A DNA stretch of 64,000 nucleotides from contig NC_017030.1 in assembly GCF_000255295.1 (NCBI RefSeq), positions 496,001 to 560,000 on the forward strand. The letters are read 5' to 3'. The translations under genes were made by a program, and so were the position numbers. Under the pieces are notes generated by a model. That model worked only from the letters and a program-made list of their open reading frames with translations, was not told the origin of the DNA and ran no database searches. Position 1 is the first letter of the stretch. Each line of letters begins with the position of its first letter. Positions 56,510 to 64,000 of the stretch are shown here, piece by piece. Origin of the DNA: Corallococcus coralloides DSM 2259 (GTDB lineage Bacteria; Myxococcota; Myxococcia; Myxococcales; Myxococcaceae).

Positions 56510-57805
56510 ATGGCCATTGACCTGACCTCCCTCCCGCGTCCCTCTCGCGATGACACCACCGTGAGCACCATGGTGCGTGGGCTCGTGGGCAGCGAAATCC
56601 TCCGCATCGCCGCGGAGATTCGCGAGCTCGTGGCCAAGGGCAACAAGGTGTGCAACCTCACCGTGGGAGACTTCAACCCGAAGGAGTTCCCCGTCCCGGA
56701 CGGCCTGCGCGACCAGATTGGCGCCGCGCTCCAGGGCGGTGAGACGAACTACCCGCCGTCCGACGGCGTGCTGGACCTGCGCCAGGCCGTGCAGCGCTTC
56801 TACGAGCGCTCCCTGGGGCTGAAGTACCCGCTGGAGGGCATCGTCATCGCGGGCGGCGCGCGGCCCGTCATCTACGCCACCTACCGCGCGGTGCTCGACC
56901 CGGGGGACGTCGTCGTCTACCCGGTGCCGTCGTGGAACAACAACCACTACGCCCACATGCTGGGCGCCAGGAGCGTGGTGGTGACCACGGACGCGGCGGC
57001 GGGCTTCATGCCCACGCTGGCGCAGCTGGAGCCGCACCTGTCGTCCGCGCGCCTGCTGTGCCTGTGCAGCCCGCTCAACCCCACCGGCACCATGATTGAC
57101 GCGGAGGCCCTGCGCGCCATCTGCCAGCGCATCGTCGAGGAGAACCGCGCGCGCGAGGGCCGCGGCCAGAAGCCCCTCATCCTGATGTACGACCACATCT
57201 ACTGGGTGCTGAACTTCGGCAAGAAGCACGTCACGCCCGTGGAGCTGGTGCCGGAGATGGCGCCGTACACCGTGTTCGTGGACGGCATCAGCAAGGCCTT
57301 CGCCGCCACCGGCGTGCGCGTGGGCTGGGGCGTGGGCGCGCCCACCCTCATCTCCCGCATGCGTGACGTGCTGGGCCACGTGGGCGCCTGGGCCCCCAAG
57401 GCCGAACAGGTCGCCACCGCGCGCTACCTGGACGACGTCCCCGCCACCGAGTCCTTCCTGACGACGATGCGCCAGCGCGTCGACCAGCGCCTGGAGGCCC
57501 TCTACAAGGGCTTCCAGCGCATGAAGGACGCGGGCCTGCCGGTGGAGGCCATCGCACCGCAGGGCGCCATCTACCTCACCGTGCGCTTCGACGTGGTGGG
57601 CAGGGACGGGCTCGCCACCAACGACGCCATCCGCAAGCGCCTCCTGGAGAAGGCCCGCTTCGCCATGGTGCCCTTCCAGGCATTCGGCCTGGCGGAGGAC
57701 ACCGGCTGGTTCCGCCTCTCCGTGGGCGCCACCTCGGTCGCTGAAATCGAGGAGGCGATGCCCCGCGTGGAGGCCACCGTGCGTGAAATCCTGGCGGCCC
57801 GGTAG
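56510..57805 (+). CDS. PLP-dependent aminotransferase, class I/II
   Basis: The 431-residue cytoplasmic enzyme has the fold-type-I features: NPTGT in LCSPLNPTGTMID, the Schiff-base lysine in VFVDGISKAFAATGVRVGWG, the Asp/Tyr pair in LMYDHIYWVLNFG, and a C-terminal Arg in WFRLSVGATS for the substrate carboxylate. Family members include aspartate and other amino acid aminotransferases; the exact substrate is not visible. GGAGA lies nine nt before the ATG. No clear operon partner. Confidence 0.9.
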   Translation: MAIDLTSLPRPSRDDTTVSTMVRGLVGSEILRIAAEIRELVAKGNKVCNLTVGDFNPKEFPVPDGLRDQIGAALQGGETNYPPSDGVLDLRQAVQRFYERSLGLKYPLEGIVIAGGARPVIYATYRAVLDPGDVVVYPVPSWNNNHYAHMLGARSVVVTTDAAAGFMPTLAQLEPHLSSARLLCLCSPLNPTGTMIDAEALRAICQRIVEENRAREGRGQKPLILMYDHIYWVLNFGKKHVTPVELVPEMAPYTVFVDGISKAFAATGVRVGWGVGAPTLISRMRDVLGHVGAWAPKAEQVATARYLDDVPATESFLTTMRQRVDQRLEALYKGFQRMKDAGLPVEAIAPQGAIYLTVRFDVVGRDGLATNDAIRKRLLEKARFAMVPFQAFGLAEDTGWFRLSVGATSVAEIEEAMPRVEATVREILAAR

Positions 57806-57873
57806 CCACTTTCCTCCACAGGCTGGCAGGCAGGGAATAGCCTGCCAGCGCTGGCGTTGGGAGCGCCGCCAAC

Positions 57874-59160
57874 ATGCTCAAGCGCTTCGTGGACGTCCGT
57901 GACGAGGAGGTAGGGGCGGTCCTCGGGGCGTTCGTCTACTTCTTCACGCTGATGTGCGGCTACGCCATCCTGCGGCCCATCCGCAACGAGATGGGCACGG
58001 CCGGGGATGTGAAGCAGCTGCCCTGGCTCTTCACCGTCACCTTCGGCGTGATGCTGCTGGCGGTGCCGGCCTTCTCCGCGCTGGTGGCGCGCTACCCCCG
58101 GCGGGTGGTGGTGCCGCGCGTCTACCGCTTCTTCCTCTTCAACCTGCTGGCCTTCTTCGCGCTGCTCAAGTGGGGCGTGGCGAAGGAGGGCGTGGCGCGC
58201 GCCTTCTACATCTGGCTGAACGTCTACAACCTGTTCGTCGTCTCCATCTTCTGGAGCTTCATGGCGGACGTGTTCGCCAGCGACCAGGGCAAGCGGCTCT
58301 TCGGCTTCATCGCCGCGGGCGGCACCACGGGGATGATGGTCGGCCCGTTCCTGGTGGGCAGACTTGCGGAGCCGGTGGGGCCGGTGAACCTCATCCTCGT
58401 GTCCGCGGTGATGCTGGAGGTGAGCGCGCAGTGCGTGCGCCGCCTGGGCCACTGGGCGAGGGACGTGCAGCACCAGCCCGCCACGCGCGAGGGGCCGGTG
58501 GGCGGCGGGGTGCTCGCGGGCCTGAGGCTCCTGGTGACGTCGCCGTTCCTGTTCGCGCTGGGGCTGCAGGTGCTCCTGTACGCGGCGACCTCCACGTTCC
58601 TGTACTACCAGGAGGTGCAGCTGGTCGCGTCCCTGGCGAAGGACGCGGCGTCGCGCACGGCGGCGTTCGCGGACATCGACTTCTGGGTGCAGGTGCTGAC
58701 GCTGGCCCTCCAGACGCTCGTCACCGGACGGGTCATCTCGCGTCTGGGATTGGGCGTGGCCATGGCGGTGGCGCCGGTGCTCACGCTGGTGGGCCTGGGG
58801 GTGCTCGCGTTCGCGCCGGTGCTGACGGTGCTCATCGCCGTGAAGTCATTCCGGGGCGCGAGCCACTACGCGCTGGAGCGCCCGTCGCGCGAAATCCTGT
58901 TCACCACGGTGGACCGCGAGGCCCGCTACAAGTCCAAGAGCTTCATCGACACGGTGGTGTACCGCGGCAGTGACATGCTGAGCGCGTGGCTGCAGGGTGG
59001 CCTCACCGCGCTGGGCCTGGGCATGATGGGCCTGTCGCTGGCGGCCGTGCCCCTGGCCGCGCTGTGGCTCGCGGTGGCCCTGTACCTGGCGCGCCAGCAG
59101 CGCACGCGCGCCGCTGAAACCCTTCCGCAGACGACCCTTCCTGGAGGAACCACGGCATGA
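57874..59160 (+). CDS. MFS-like transporter, ATP/ADP-translocase-related
   Basis: The 428-residue membrane protein has about twelve hydrophobic segments. It begins KRFVDVRDEEVGAVLGAFVYFFTLMCGYAILRPIRNEMG and contains SFMADVFASDQGKRLFGFIAAGGTTGMMVGP, which together resemble the NTT/Npt nucleotide-transporter-like MFS group of free-living bacteria. These relatives are often annotated as MFS transporters, and nucleotide transport is not shown here. Its stop overlaps the start of the next gene (ATGA), so it is coupled to the exported epimerase-like protein. Confidence 0.8.
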   Translation: MLKRFVDVRDEEVGAVLGAFVYFFTLMCGYAILRPIRNEMGTAGDVKQLPWLFTVTFGVMLLAVPAFSALVARYPRRVVVPRVYRFFLFNLLAFFALLKWGVAKEGVARAFYIWLNVYNLFVVSIFWSFMADVFASDQGKRLFGFIAAGGTTGMMVGPFLVGRLAEPVGPVNLILVSAVMLEVSAQCVRRLGHWARDVQHQPATREGPVGGGVLAGLRLLVTSPFLFALGLQVLLYAATSTFLYYQEVQLVASLAKDAASRTAAFADIDFWVQVLTLALQTLVTGRVISRLGLGVAMAVAPVLTLVGLGVLAFAPVLTVLIAVKSFRGASHYALERPSREILFTTVDREARYKSKSFIDTVVYRGSDMLSAWLQGGLTALGLGMMGLSLAAVPLAALWLAVALYLARQQRTRAAETLPQTTLPGGTTA

Positions 59161-60326
59161 AGCTGACCCGAAGAGGCGTGATTCAAGCAGCGGCCGCGCT
59201 GGGCGCGGTCCAGGTGTTGGGCTGTGCATCGTCCCCCAAGGCGGGGCCGGGCCCGGCAACGGGTGACGACAAGGGGGATGCCCCGGGCAAGCCCCTGAAC
59301 ATCCTCATCCTGGGCGGCACCCGGTTCCTGGGCCCCGCGCTGGTGCAGGTGGCGCAGGCGCGCGGCCACACGCTCACGCTCTTCAACCGCGGCAAGTCCA
59401 ACCCGGGCCTGTTCCCGGACGTGGAGAAGCTCCAGGGCGACCGCGACCCCAACAAGGGTGAAGGCCTGAAGGCGCTGGCGGGCCGCAAGTGGGACGCGGT
59501 CATCGACACGTCCGGCTACGTGCCGCGCGTCGTGAAGGCGTCCGCGGAATTGCTCGCGCCGAACGTCGGCCAGTACGTCTTCATCTCCAGCATCTCCGTC
59601 TACAAGGAGATGACGAAGCAGAACCTCAACGAGTCCGACGCCGTGGGCACCCTCCCCGACGAGACCACGGAGGAGGTGGGCGAGACGAGCTACGGCCCGC
59701 TCAAGGCGCTCTGCGAGAAGGCCGCGGAGACGGCGCTGCCCGGCCGCACGCTCAACATCCGCCCCGGCCTCATCGTGGGCCCGGATGACGGCTCCGACCG
59801 CTTCACCTACTGGCCGCTGCGCGTGGCGAAGGGCGGCGAGGTGCTGGCCCCCGGCGACGGCGAGGACCCCGTGCAGGTCATCGACGCGCGCGACCTGGCC
59901 GCGTTCATCATCCGGAACGTGGAGCGCCGCACCACGGGCATCTTCAACGTCACCGGCCCGGTCCAGCCCATGAAGATGAAGGGCATGCTGGAGACCCTGC
60001 GCGAGGCGACCGGGAGCGACGCGCGCTTCACCTGGGTGGACACCGCGTTCCTGGATCAGCAGAAGGTGACGGCCTTCGGGGACATGCCCGCGTGGGTGCC
60101 ACGCACCGGGCCGGAGGGCGGCATTGGCGCGGTGAGCATCGTCAAGGCGACGCAGGCGGGGCTCGTCACCCGGCCGCTCGCGGACACCGTGCGCGACACG
60201 CTGACCTGGTTCCACGCGCTGCCGGCGGACCGCCAGGAGAAGCTGCGTGCGGGCCTGTCCGCTGAGCGTGAGAAGGAAGTGCTCGCCGCCTGGCACCAGG
60301 CGAAGGGCACCGCCAGGGCGGGTTGA
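59157..60326 (+). CDS. Tat-exported NAD-dependent epimerase/dehydratase-like lipoprotein
   Basis: This 389-residue protein has a signal peptide with twin arginines and a lipobox (MKLTRRGVIQAAAALGAVQVLGC), suggesting folded export by Tat and lipid anchoring. The mature part is an extended-SDR fold: LNILILGGTRFLGPALVQVAQ, then VFISSISVYKEM, the SYGPLKALCEKAAE segment with Tyr and Lys, and LNIRPGLIVGPDDGSDRFTYW. Exported SDR proteins are unusual because the NAD cofactor must be bound before export. The ATG overlaps the transporter's stop, so the pair is translationally coupled. Confidence 0.85.
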   Translation: MKLTRRGVIQAAAALGAVQVLGCASSPKAGPGPATGDDKGDAPGKPLNILILGGTRFLGPALVQVAQARGHTLTLFNRGKSNPGLFPDVEKLQGDRDPNKGEGLKALAGRKWDAVIDTSGYVPRVVKASAELLAPNVGQYVFISSISVYKEMTKQNLNESDAVGTLPDETTEEVGETSYGPLKALCEKAAETALPGRTLNIRPGLIVGPDDGSDRFTYWPLRVAKGGEVLAPGDGEDPVQVIDARDLAAFIIRNVERRTTGIFNVTGPVQPMKMKGMLETLREATGSDARFTWVDTAFLDQQKVTAFGDMPAWVPRTGPEGGIGAVSIVKATQAGLVTRPLADTVRDTLTWFHALPADRQEKLRAGLSAEREKEVLAAWHQAKGTARAG

Positions 60327-60449
60327 TCCGCGGCAGGCTGAACCCGGTGCCCGGCCGTGGAGCGGCCGGGCGTCCATCCATGAGCCGCCAGGCAGGCGAG
60401 GGGCATGCGGTGCTGGCCGGGCGCGTCATGCGTCCGCACCTTTTCCGCC

Positions 60450-61808
60450 ATGGAACGCGTCCGGGACAGCAGGCATCACGTGGTCATCGTGGGGGCGGGC
60501 TTTGGCGGGCTGGAGGCCGCGAAGGCCCTGGGCAAGGCGGACAACGTGCGGGTGACGGTGGTGGACCGCTACAACCACCACCTCTTCCAGCCGCTGCTCT
60601 ACCAGGTGGCGACCTCGGTGCTGAACACCGCGGACATCTCCGCGCCCATCCGCAGCGTGCTGCACTCGCGCAACACGGAGGTGCTGCTGGCGGAGGCGAA
60701 GTCGGTGGACGCGCGCCGCAAGGTGCTCGTCGTGGAGGGCGGGGAGATTCCCTACGACTCGCTGGTGGTGGCCACGGGCGCGTCGCACTCGTACTTCAAG
60801 CACCCGGAGTGGGCGGACGTGGCGCCGGGCCTGAAGACGCTGGACGACGCGGTGCGCATCCGCGAGCGCATCCTGACGGCCTTCGAGGCCGCGGAGCGCG
60901 AGCCCGACCCGGAGCGCCAGCGCGAGTGGATGACCTTCGTCATCATCGGCGCGGGGCCCACGGGCGTGGAGCTGGCGGGGGCGCTCGCGTACATGACGCG
61001 GCACTCGCTGCCGAAGGACTTCCGCCGCATCGACACGCGCCAGGCGCGGGTCGTCCTGCTGGAGGGCCTGCCGCGCGTGCTGAATGCCTACCCGGAGGAG
61101 CTGTCGGAGGCGGCGAAGCGCGACCTGGAGAAGCTGCATGTGGAGGTGCGCACCGGGGCCCTGGTGACGGACCTCGACGCGGAGAGCGTCACGTTCGGTG
61201 ACGAGCGCATCGCCACGCGCACGGTGCTGTGGGGCGCGGGGGTGGCGGCGTCGCCGCTGGTGCGCTCGCTGGAGGTGCCGCTGGACCGCGCGGGGCGGGT
61301 GAAGGTGACGCCGCTGCTCACGGCGCCGGGCCTGGAGGACGTGTATGTGATTGGCGACGTGGCGGCGGCGGAGCAGCACGGCAAGCCCGTGCCGGGCATC
61401 GCGCCGGCGGCGATGCAGATGGGGCGGCACGTGGCGAAGACGATTCGCGACCGTCTGGCGAACAAGCCGCTGCGCGCGTTCCGCTACCACGACAAGGGCA
61501 GCTTCGCGGTGATTGGCCGCGGCTACGCGGTGGGCGTGCTCTACGACAAGTGGCGCATGAAGGGGCTGCCCGCGTGGTGCGTCTGGGCGGGCGTGCACAT
61601 CGCCTACCTCATCGGCTTCCGCAACCGCCTCTTCGTGATGCTGAACTGGGGCTACACGTTCTTCACCCAGGGGGGCCGGAACATGCGGCTCATCACCCAC
61701 AACGTGGCCAAGCGCATGCCCGCCCTGGCAGCGTCCCCCCAGGCGCCCGCCCTGCCTCCTCCCGCACGCCCGGAGCTCCCGGCGTCGCAGCCCGCGCCGG
61801 TGCACTGA
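60450..61808 (+). CDS. ndh: Type II NADH dehydrogenase / NAD(P)/FAD-dependent oxidoreductase
   Basis: The 452-residue flavoprotein has the FAD-binding GxGxxG in HHVVIVGAGFGGLEAAKALG, the NADH-binding second Rossmann segment (FVIIGAGPTGVELAGALAYM), the PLLYQVATSVL quinone-site-like block and the conserved VYVIGDVAAAE for FAD. NDH-2 enzymes pass electrons from NADH to quinones at the membrane without pumping protons. A C-terminal amphipathic and hydrophobic region (VWAGVHIAYLIGFRNRLFVM) fits peripheral membrane binding. A strong terminator follows the gene. Confidence 0.88.
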   Translation: MERVRDSRHHVVIVGAGFGGLEAAKALGKADNVRVTVVDRYNHHLFQPLLYQVATSVLNTADISAPIRSVLHSRNTEVLLAEAKSVDARRKVLVVEGGEIPYDSLVVATGASHSYFKHPEWADVAPGLKTLDDAVRIRERILTAFEAAEREPDPERQREWMTFVIIGAGPTGVELAGALAYMTRHSLPKDFRRIDTRQARVVLLEGLPRVLNAYPEELSEAAKRDLEKLHVEVRTGALVTDLDAESVTFGDERIATRTVLWGAGVAASPLVRSLEVPLDRAGRVKVTPLLTAPGLEDVYVIGDVAAAEQHGKPVPGIAPAAMQMGRHVAKTIRDRLANKPLRAFRYHDKGSFAVIGRGYAVGVLYDKWRMKGLPAWCVWAGVHIAYLIGFRNRLFVMLNWGYTFFTQGGRNMRLITHNVAKRMPALAASPQAPALPPPARPELPASQPAPVH

Positions 61809-61838
61809 GGCAGGAAGACCTGGGACGTGGTGCGTGAG

Positions 61839-61878
61839 TCGCCCCGGTGCCTGCTGGCGCCGGGGCGATTTCCGTTTT
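61839..61878 (+). terminator. Rho-independent-type terminator after ndh
   Basis: The 13-bp stem TCGCCCCGGTGCC / GGCGCCGGGGCGA (61839-61851 and 61856-61868), with one wobble pair and a TGCT loop, is followed by TTTCCGTTTT. Confidence 0.75.
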
Positions 61879-62060
61879 GATCGGACCCATCGTTTCTTCT
61901 GGCCGCGCTTGTTGGCCCCCTGGTGGGGAAGCGGGCGTGACGGAGCGGGACAGGGGGGCCCTGGCCATGTCAGCCTCTCGCGATAGGGAAGGGTAGGGAC
62001 GCGCACGGTGGGGGGCCCGACCCCGCGGGTGGGCGTTCAGGGGCGGGGAGGGGACAGGTC

Positions 62061-64000
62061 ATGAGGTGGGATGAGATGGGCGAGTCGCCCGGATGGGACA
62101 GGTCGGTGTCGCGGGACGCGAGCGTGGACGGTGGGACGGCTCGCGGTGGGCGGGGTTCCGTCCTCGCGGTGGTGGCGGAGAAGCCCGCCGTGGCGCGCGA
62201 CATCGCCCGGGTGCTCGGTGCCACCGAGCGCGGCGAGGGCTTCCTTCGCGGCAACGGCTACGTCGTGACGTGGGCCATTGGCCACCTGGTGGGCCTGGCC
62301 CAGCCGCATGAGATCCGCCCCGAGTGGAAGAAGTGGCACCGCTCGCAGCTGCCCATGCTGCCGGGGGACTGGCCGCTGGTGGTGTCGGACTCAACGAAGG
62401 GGCAGTTCGAGGTCGTCCGCCGCGTGATGAACGCGCCGGAGGTGTCCGCCGTGGTGTGCGCCACGGACGCCGGGCGCGAGGGCGAGCTCATCTTCCGGTA
62501 CATCTACGACGCCGCCGGGTGCCGCAAGCCGGTGCGGCGGCTGTGGGTGTCGTCGCTCACCGAGCGCGCCATCCGCGACGGCTTCCAGCAGCTCAAGGAC
62601 GGCAAGGCCTACGCCCCGCTGGCCGCCGCCGCCATGGGGCGCAGCCGCGCGGACTGGCTCGTGGGCATGAACCTGTCGCGCCTCTACACGCTGGCGAGCG
62701 GGACCTACGGCAACATGCTGTCCGTGGGGCGCGTGCAGACGCCCACGCTGGCCATGGTGGTGGAGCGCGAGCTGGCCATCCGCGACTTCGTGCCCCGGGA
62801 CTACCTGGAGGTCGTGGCCACCTTCTCGCCTCGTGGCAAGGGCGCGCCCGTGGGGGCCCGCTACCAGGGCACGTGGTTCCGCTCGGGGCCGGACGGCAAG
62901 CCGGTGATTCCGCCGGGCTACGACTCCGTGCGCGAGGCGCGCCGGCTGGACGCGGATGGTGTGGAGGCGGGCCGGGTCATCGACCGCGTGCGCGGTGGCA
63001 ACGCGGTGGTGGAGTCTCTGGATGCGGAGACGAAGCGGATGCCGCCGCCGCTGCTCTACGACCTCACGGAGCTGCAGCGCCACGCGAACCGGCTCTATGG
63101 CTTCAGCGCGCAGCGCACGTTGGAGGTCGCGCAGGCGCTCTATGAGAAGCACAAGCTGCTGAGCTACCCGCGCACCGCGAGCCGGCATTTGTCGGAGACG
63201 GTGGCGGACACGCTGCCGGAGGTGGTGCGCGCCATCGCCACGCCCTACCAGGAGGACCTGGCGCCGGGCACGGGCGAGCGCCCGCTGGGCAAGCGCTACG
63301 TGGATGACTCGAAGGTGACGGACCACCACGCCATCATCCCCACGCCCATGCCGGCGTCGGGCGTGCGGCTGTCTCCGGACGAGCAGCGCCTCTATGACCT
63401 GGTATGCCGGCGGCTGCTCCAGGCGTGGCACGAGGACCACGTCTGGAAGGTGACCACGGTCATCACCGCGGTGACGTCGAAGGGGGACGCGGGGCCCGTG
63501 GTGGACCGCTTCCACAGCGCGGGCACGCAGGTGGAGAAGGTGGGCTGGAAGGTCCTGGACGTGGGGGGCGGGCAGAAGGCGCCGCGCCTCAAGCCGGAGG
63601 GCAAGAAGGGCGGGGACAAGGACAAGGAGGAGGAGCCGGACGACGAGCCGCAGGACCTGCCTTCAGGGCTCGCGCGCGGACAGGCGCAGACGGTGGAGGA
63701 CGTGGAGGCGGTGAAGAAGCGCACGCGTCCGCCGCCGCGCTTCACGGAGGCCACGCTCCTGACGGCGATGGAGTCCGCGGGGCGCACGCTGGATGAGAAG
63801 GAGCTGGTGGACGCGATGCGCGACACGGGGCTGGGCACGCCCGCCACGCGCGCCGCGACCATCGAGCTGCTGCTCGAGCGCGAGTACCTGACCCGCGAGG
63901 GCAAGCGCCTGGTGGCCACGGACAAGGGCATCCACCTCATCCAGGTGGTGCACCCCGACGTGAAGTCCCCCGTGATGACGGGGCAGTGGGAAGCGTGGCT
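62061..64000 (+). CDS. topB: DNA topoisomerase III (3' end outside window)
   Basis: This type IA topoisomerase breaks and rejoins single strands to resolve entangled DNA. The partial gene encodes 646 residues to the window edge without a stop. It has the Toprim start VLAVVAEKPAVARDIARVLG, the acidic CATDAGREGELIFRY, the block MGRSRADWLVGMNLSRLYTL and the active-site Tyr in LLSYPRTASRHLSE. A lysine- and glutamate-rich stretch (GDKDKEEEPDDEPQ) is an insert between domains. ATG 62061 follows GGAGGGG by eight nt. The N-terminal 30 residues are a low-complexity extension before the Toprim domain. Confidence 0.92.
   Translation, partial: MRWDEMGESPGWDRSVSRDASVDGGTARGGRGSVLAVVAEKPAVARDIARVLGATERGEGFLRGNGYVVTWAIGHLVGLAQPHEIRPEWKKWHRSQLPMLPGDWPLVVSDSTKGQFEVVRRVMNAPEVSAVVCATDAGREGELIFRYIYDAAGCRKPVRRLWVSSLTERAIRDGFQQLKDGKAYAPLAAAAMGRSRADWLVGMNLSRLYTLASGTYGNMLSVGRVQTPTLAMVVERELAIRDFVPRDYLEVVATFSPRGKGAPVGARYQGTWFRSGPDGKPVIPPGYDSVREARRLDADGVEAGRVIDRVRGGNAVVESLDAETKRMPPPLLYDLTELQRHANRLYGFSAQRTLEVAQALYEKHKLLSYPRTASRHLSETVADTLPEVVRAIATPYQEDLAPGTGERPLGKRYVDDSKVTDHHAIIPTPMPASGVRLSPDEQRLYDLVCRRLLQAWHEDHVWKVTTVITAVTSKGDAGPVVDRFHSAGTQVEKVGWKVLDVGGGQKAPRLKPEGKKGGDKDKEEEPDDEPQDLPSGLARGQAQTVEDVEAVKKRTRPPPRFTEATLLTAMESAGRTLDEKELVDAMRDTGLGTPATRAATIELLLEREYLTREGKRLVATDKGIHLIQVVHPDVKSPVMTGQWEAW

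Noticed and set aside
1-64000. Search by eye for tRNA, rRNA, CRISPR, insertion sequences and prophage genes.
   Set aside because: I saw no cloverleaf-like segments, repeat-spacer arrays, transposase motifs or phage structural genes. A tRNA could still be missed without a covariance-model scan.

Overview
The window is GC-rich bacterial DNA, densely coded on both strands, with frequent GTG starts. The gene content points to a myxobacterium (Myxococcota), probably Myxococcaceae such as Corallococcus or Myxococcus. Markers are an AgmX/PglI C-terminal-domain protein, an ADYC-domain lipoprotein, a Ser/Thr kinase fused to an NTPase and a sulfatase-modifying-type domain, a TPR-PEGA-TonB receptor and many lipoproteins. 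I identify 59 protein-coding genes. The first lacks its 5' end and the last lacks its 3' end. I found no rRNA, tRNA, CRISPR array, insertion sequence or prophage.

Region 1 (1-6.1 kb) is the most interesting part. A fatty acid 2-hydroxylase of the Scs7/FA2H type faces, tail to tail, a five-gene minus-strand operon. The operon encodes a eukaryotic-type myo-inositol-phosphate synthase, an Aur1-like PAP2 membrane enzyme, a CDP-alcohol phosphatidyltransferase fused to GtrA, an exported protein of unknown function and a PTPMT1-like phosphatase. Read together they could form a route from glucose-6-phosphate through phosphatidylinositol phosphate and phosphatidylinositol to a 2-hydroxylated inositol-phosphoceramide. 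The pathway is inferred from families and context.

Region 2 (6.1-20 kb) is mixed: a pyridoxamine-phosphate-oxidase-fold protein, two aldo/keto reductases, a surface-repeat protein beside a head-GIN lipoprotein, an alcohol dehydrogenase, an S41 peptidase, a ribosome hibernation factor and a thiol protein. It includes a convergent Phd/RelE-type toxin-antitoxin pair with a perfect palindrome over the antitoxin's -10 box, then the AgmX-like protein and a coupled ArsR/SRPBCC pair.

Region 3 (20-31 kb) holds the surA-like/pdxA pair with a second PpiC-type lipoprotein, an alpha/beta hydrolase, several small membrane proteins, QueE, NudC, an FKBP lipoprotein, an MFS transporter and a GNAT acetyltransferase.

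Region 4 (31-46 kb) is rich in surface and signalling genes: the TPR-PEGA-TonB receptor, a HIT protein, two large lipoproteins (one a likely beta-propeller in lower-GC DNA), a response regulator, the 1271-residue kinase, an ADYC lipoprotein, a tandem pair of 19-bp palindromes and a lipoprotein with one CxxCH motif.

Region 5 (46-64 kb) has an RND efflux pair, 4-alpha-glucanotransferase, a glycolipid-binding fusion divergent from an AraC regulator, a STAS-like protein, an AMIN-like lipoprotein, an aminotransferase, a transporter coupled to a Tat-exported epimerase-like lipoprotein, a type II NADH dehydrogenase and the start of DNA topoisomerase III.
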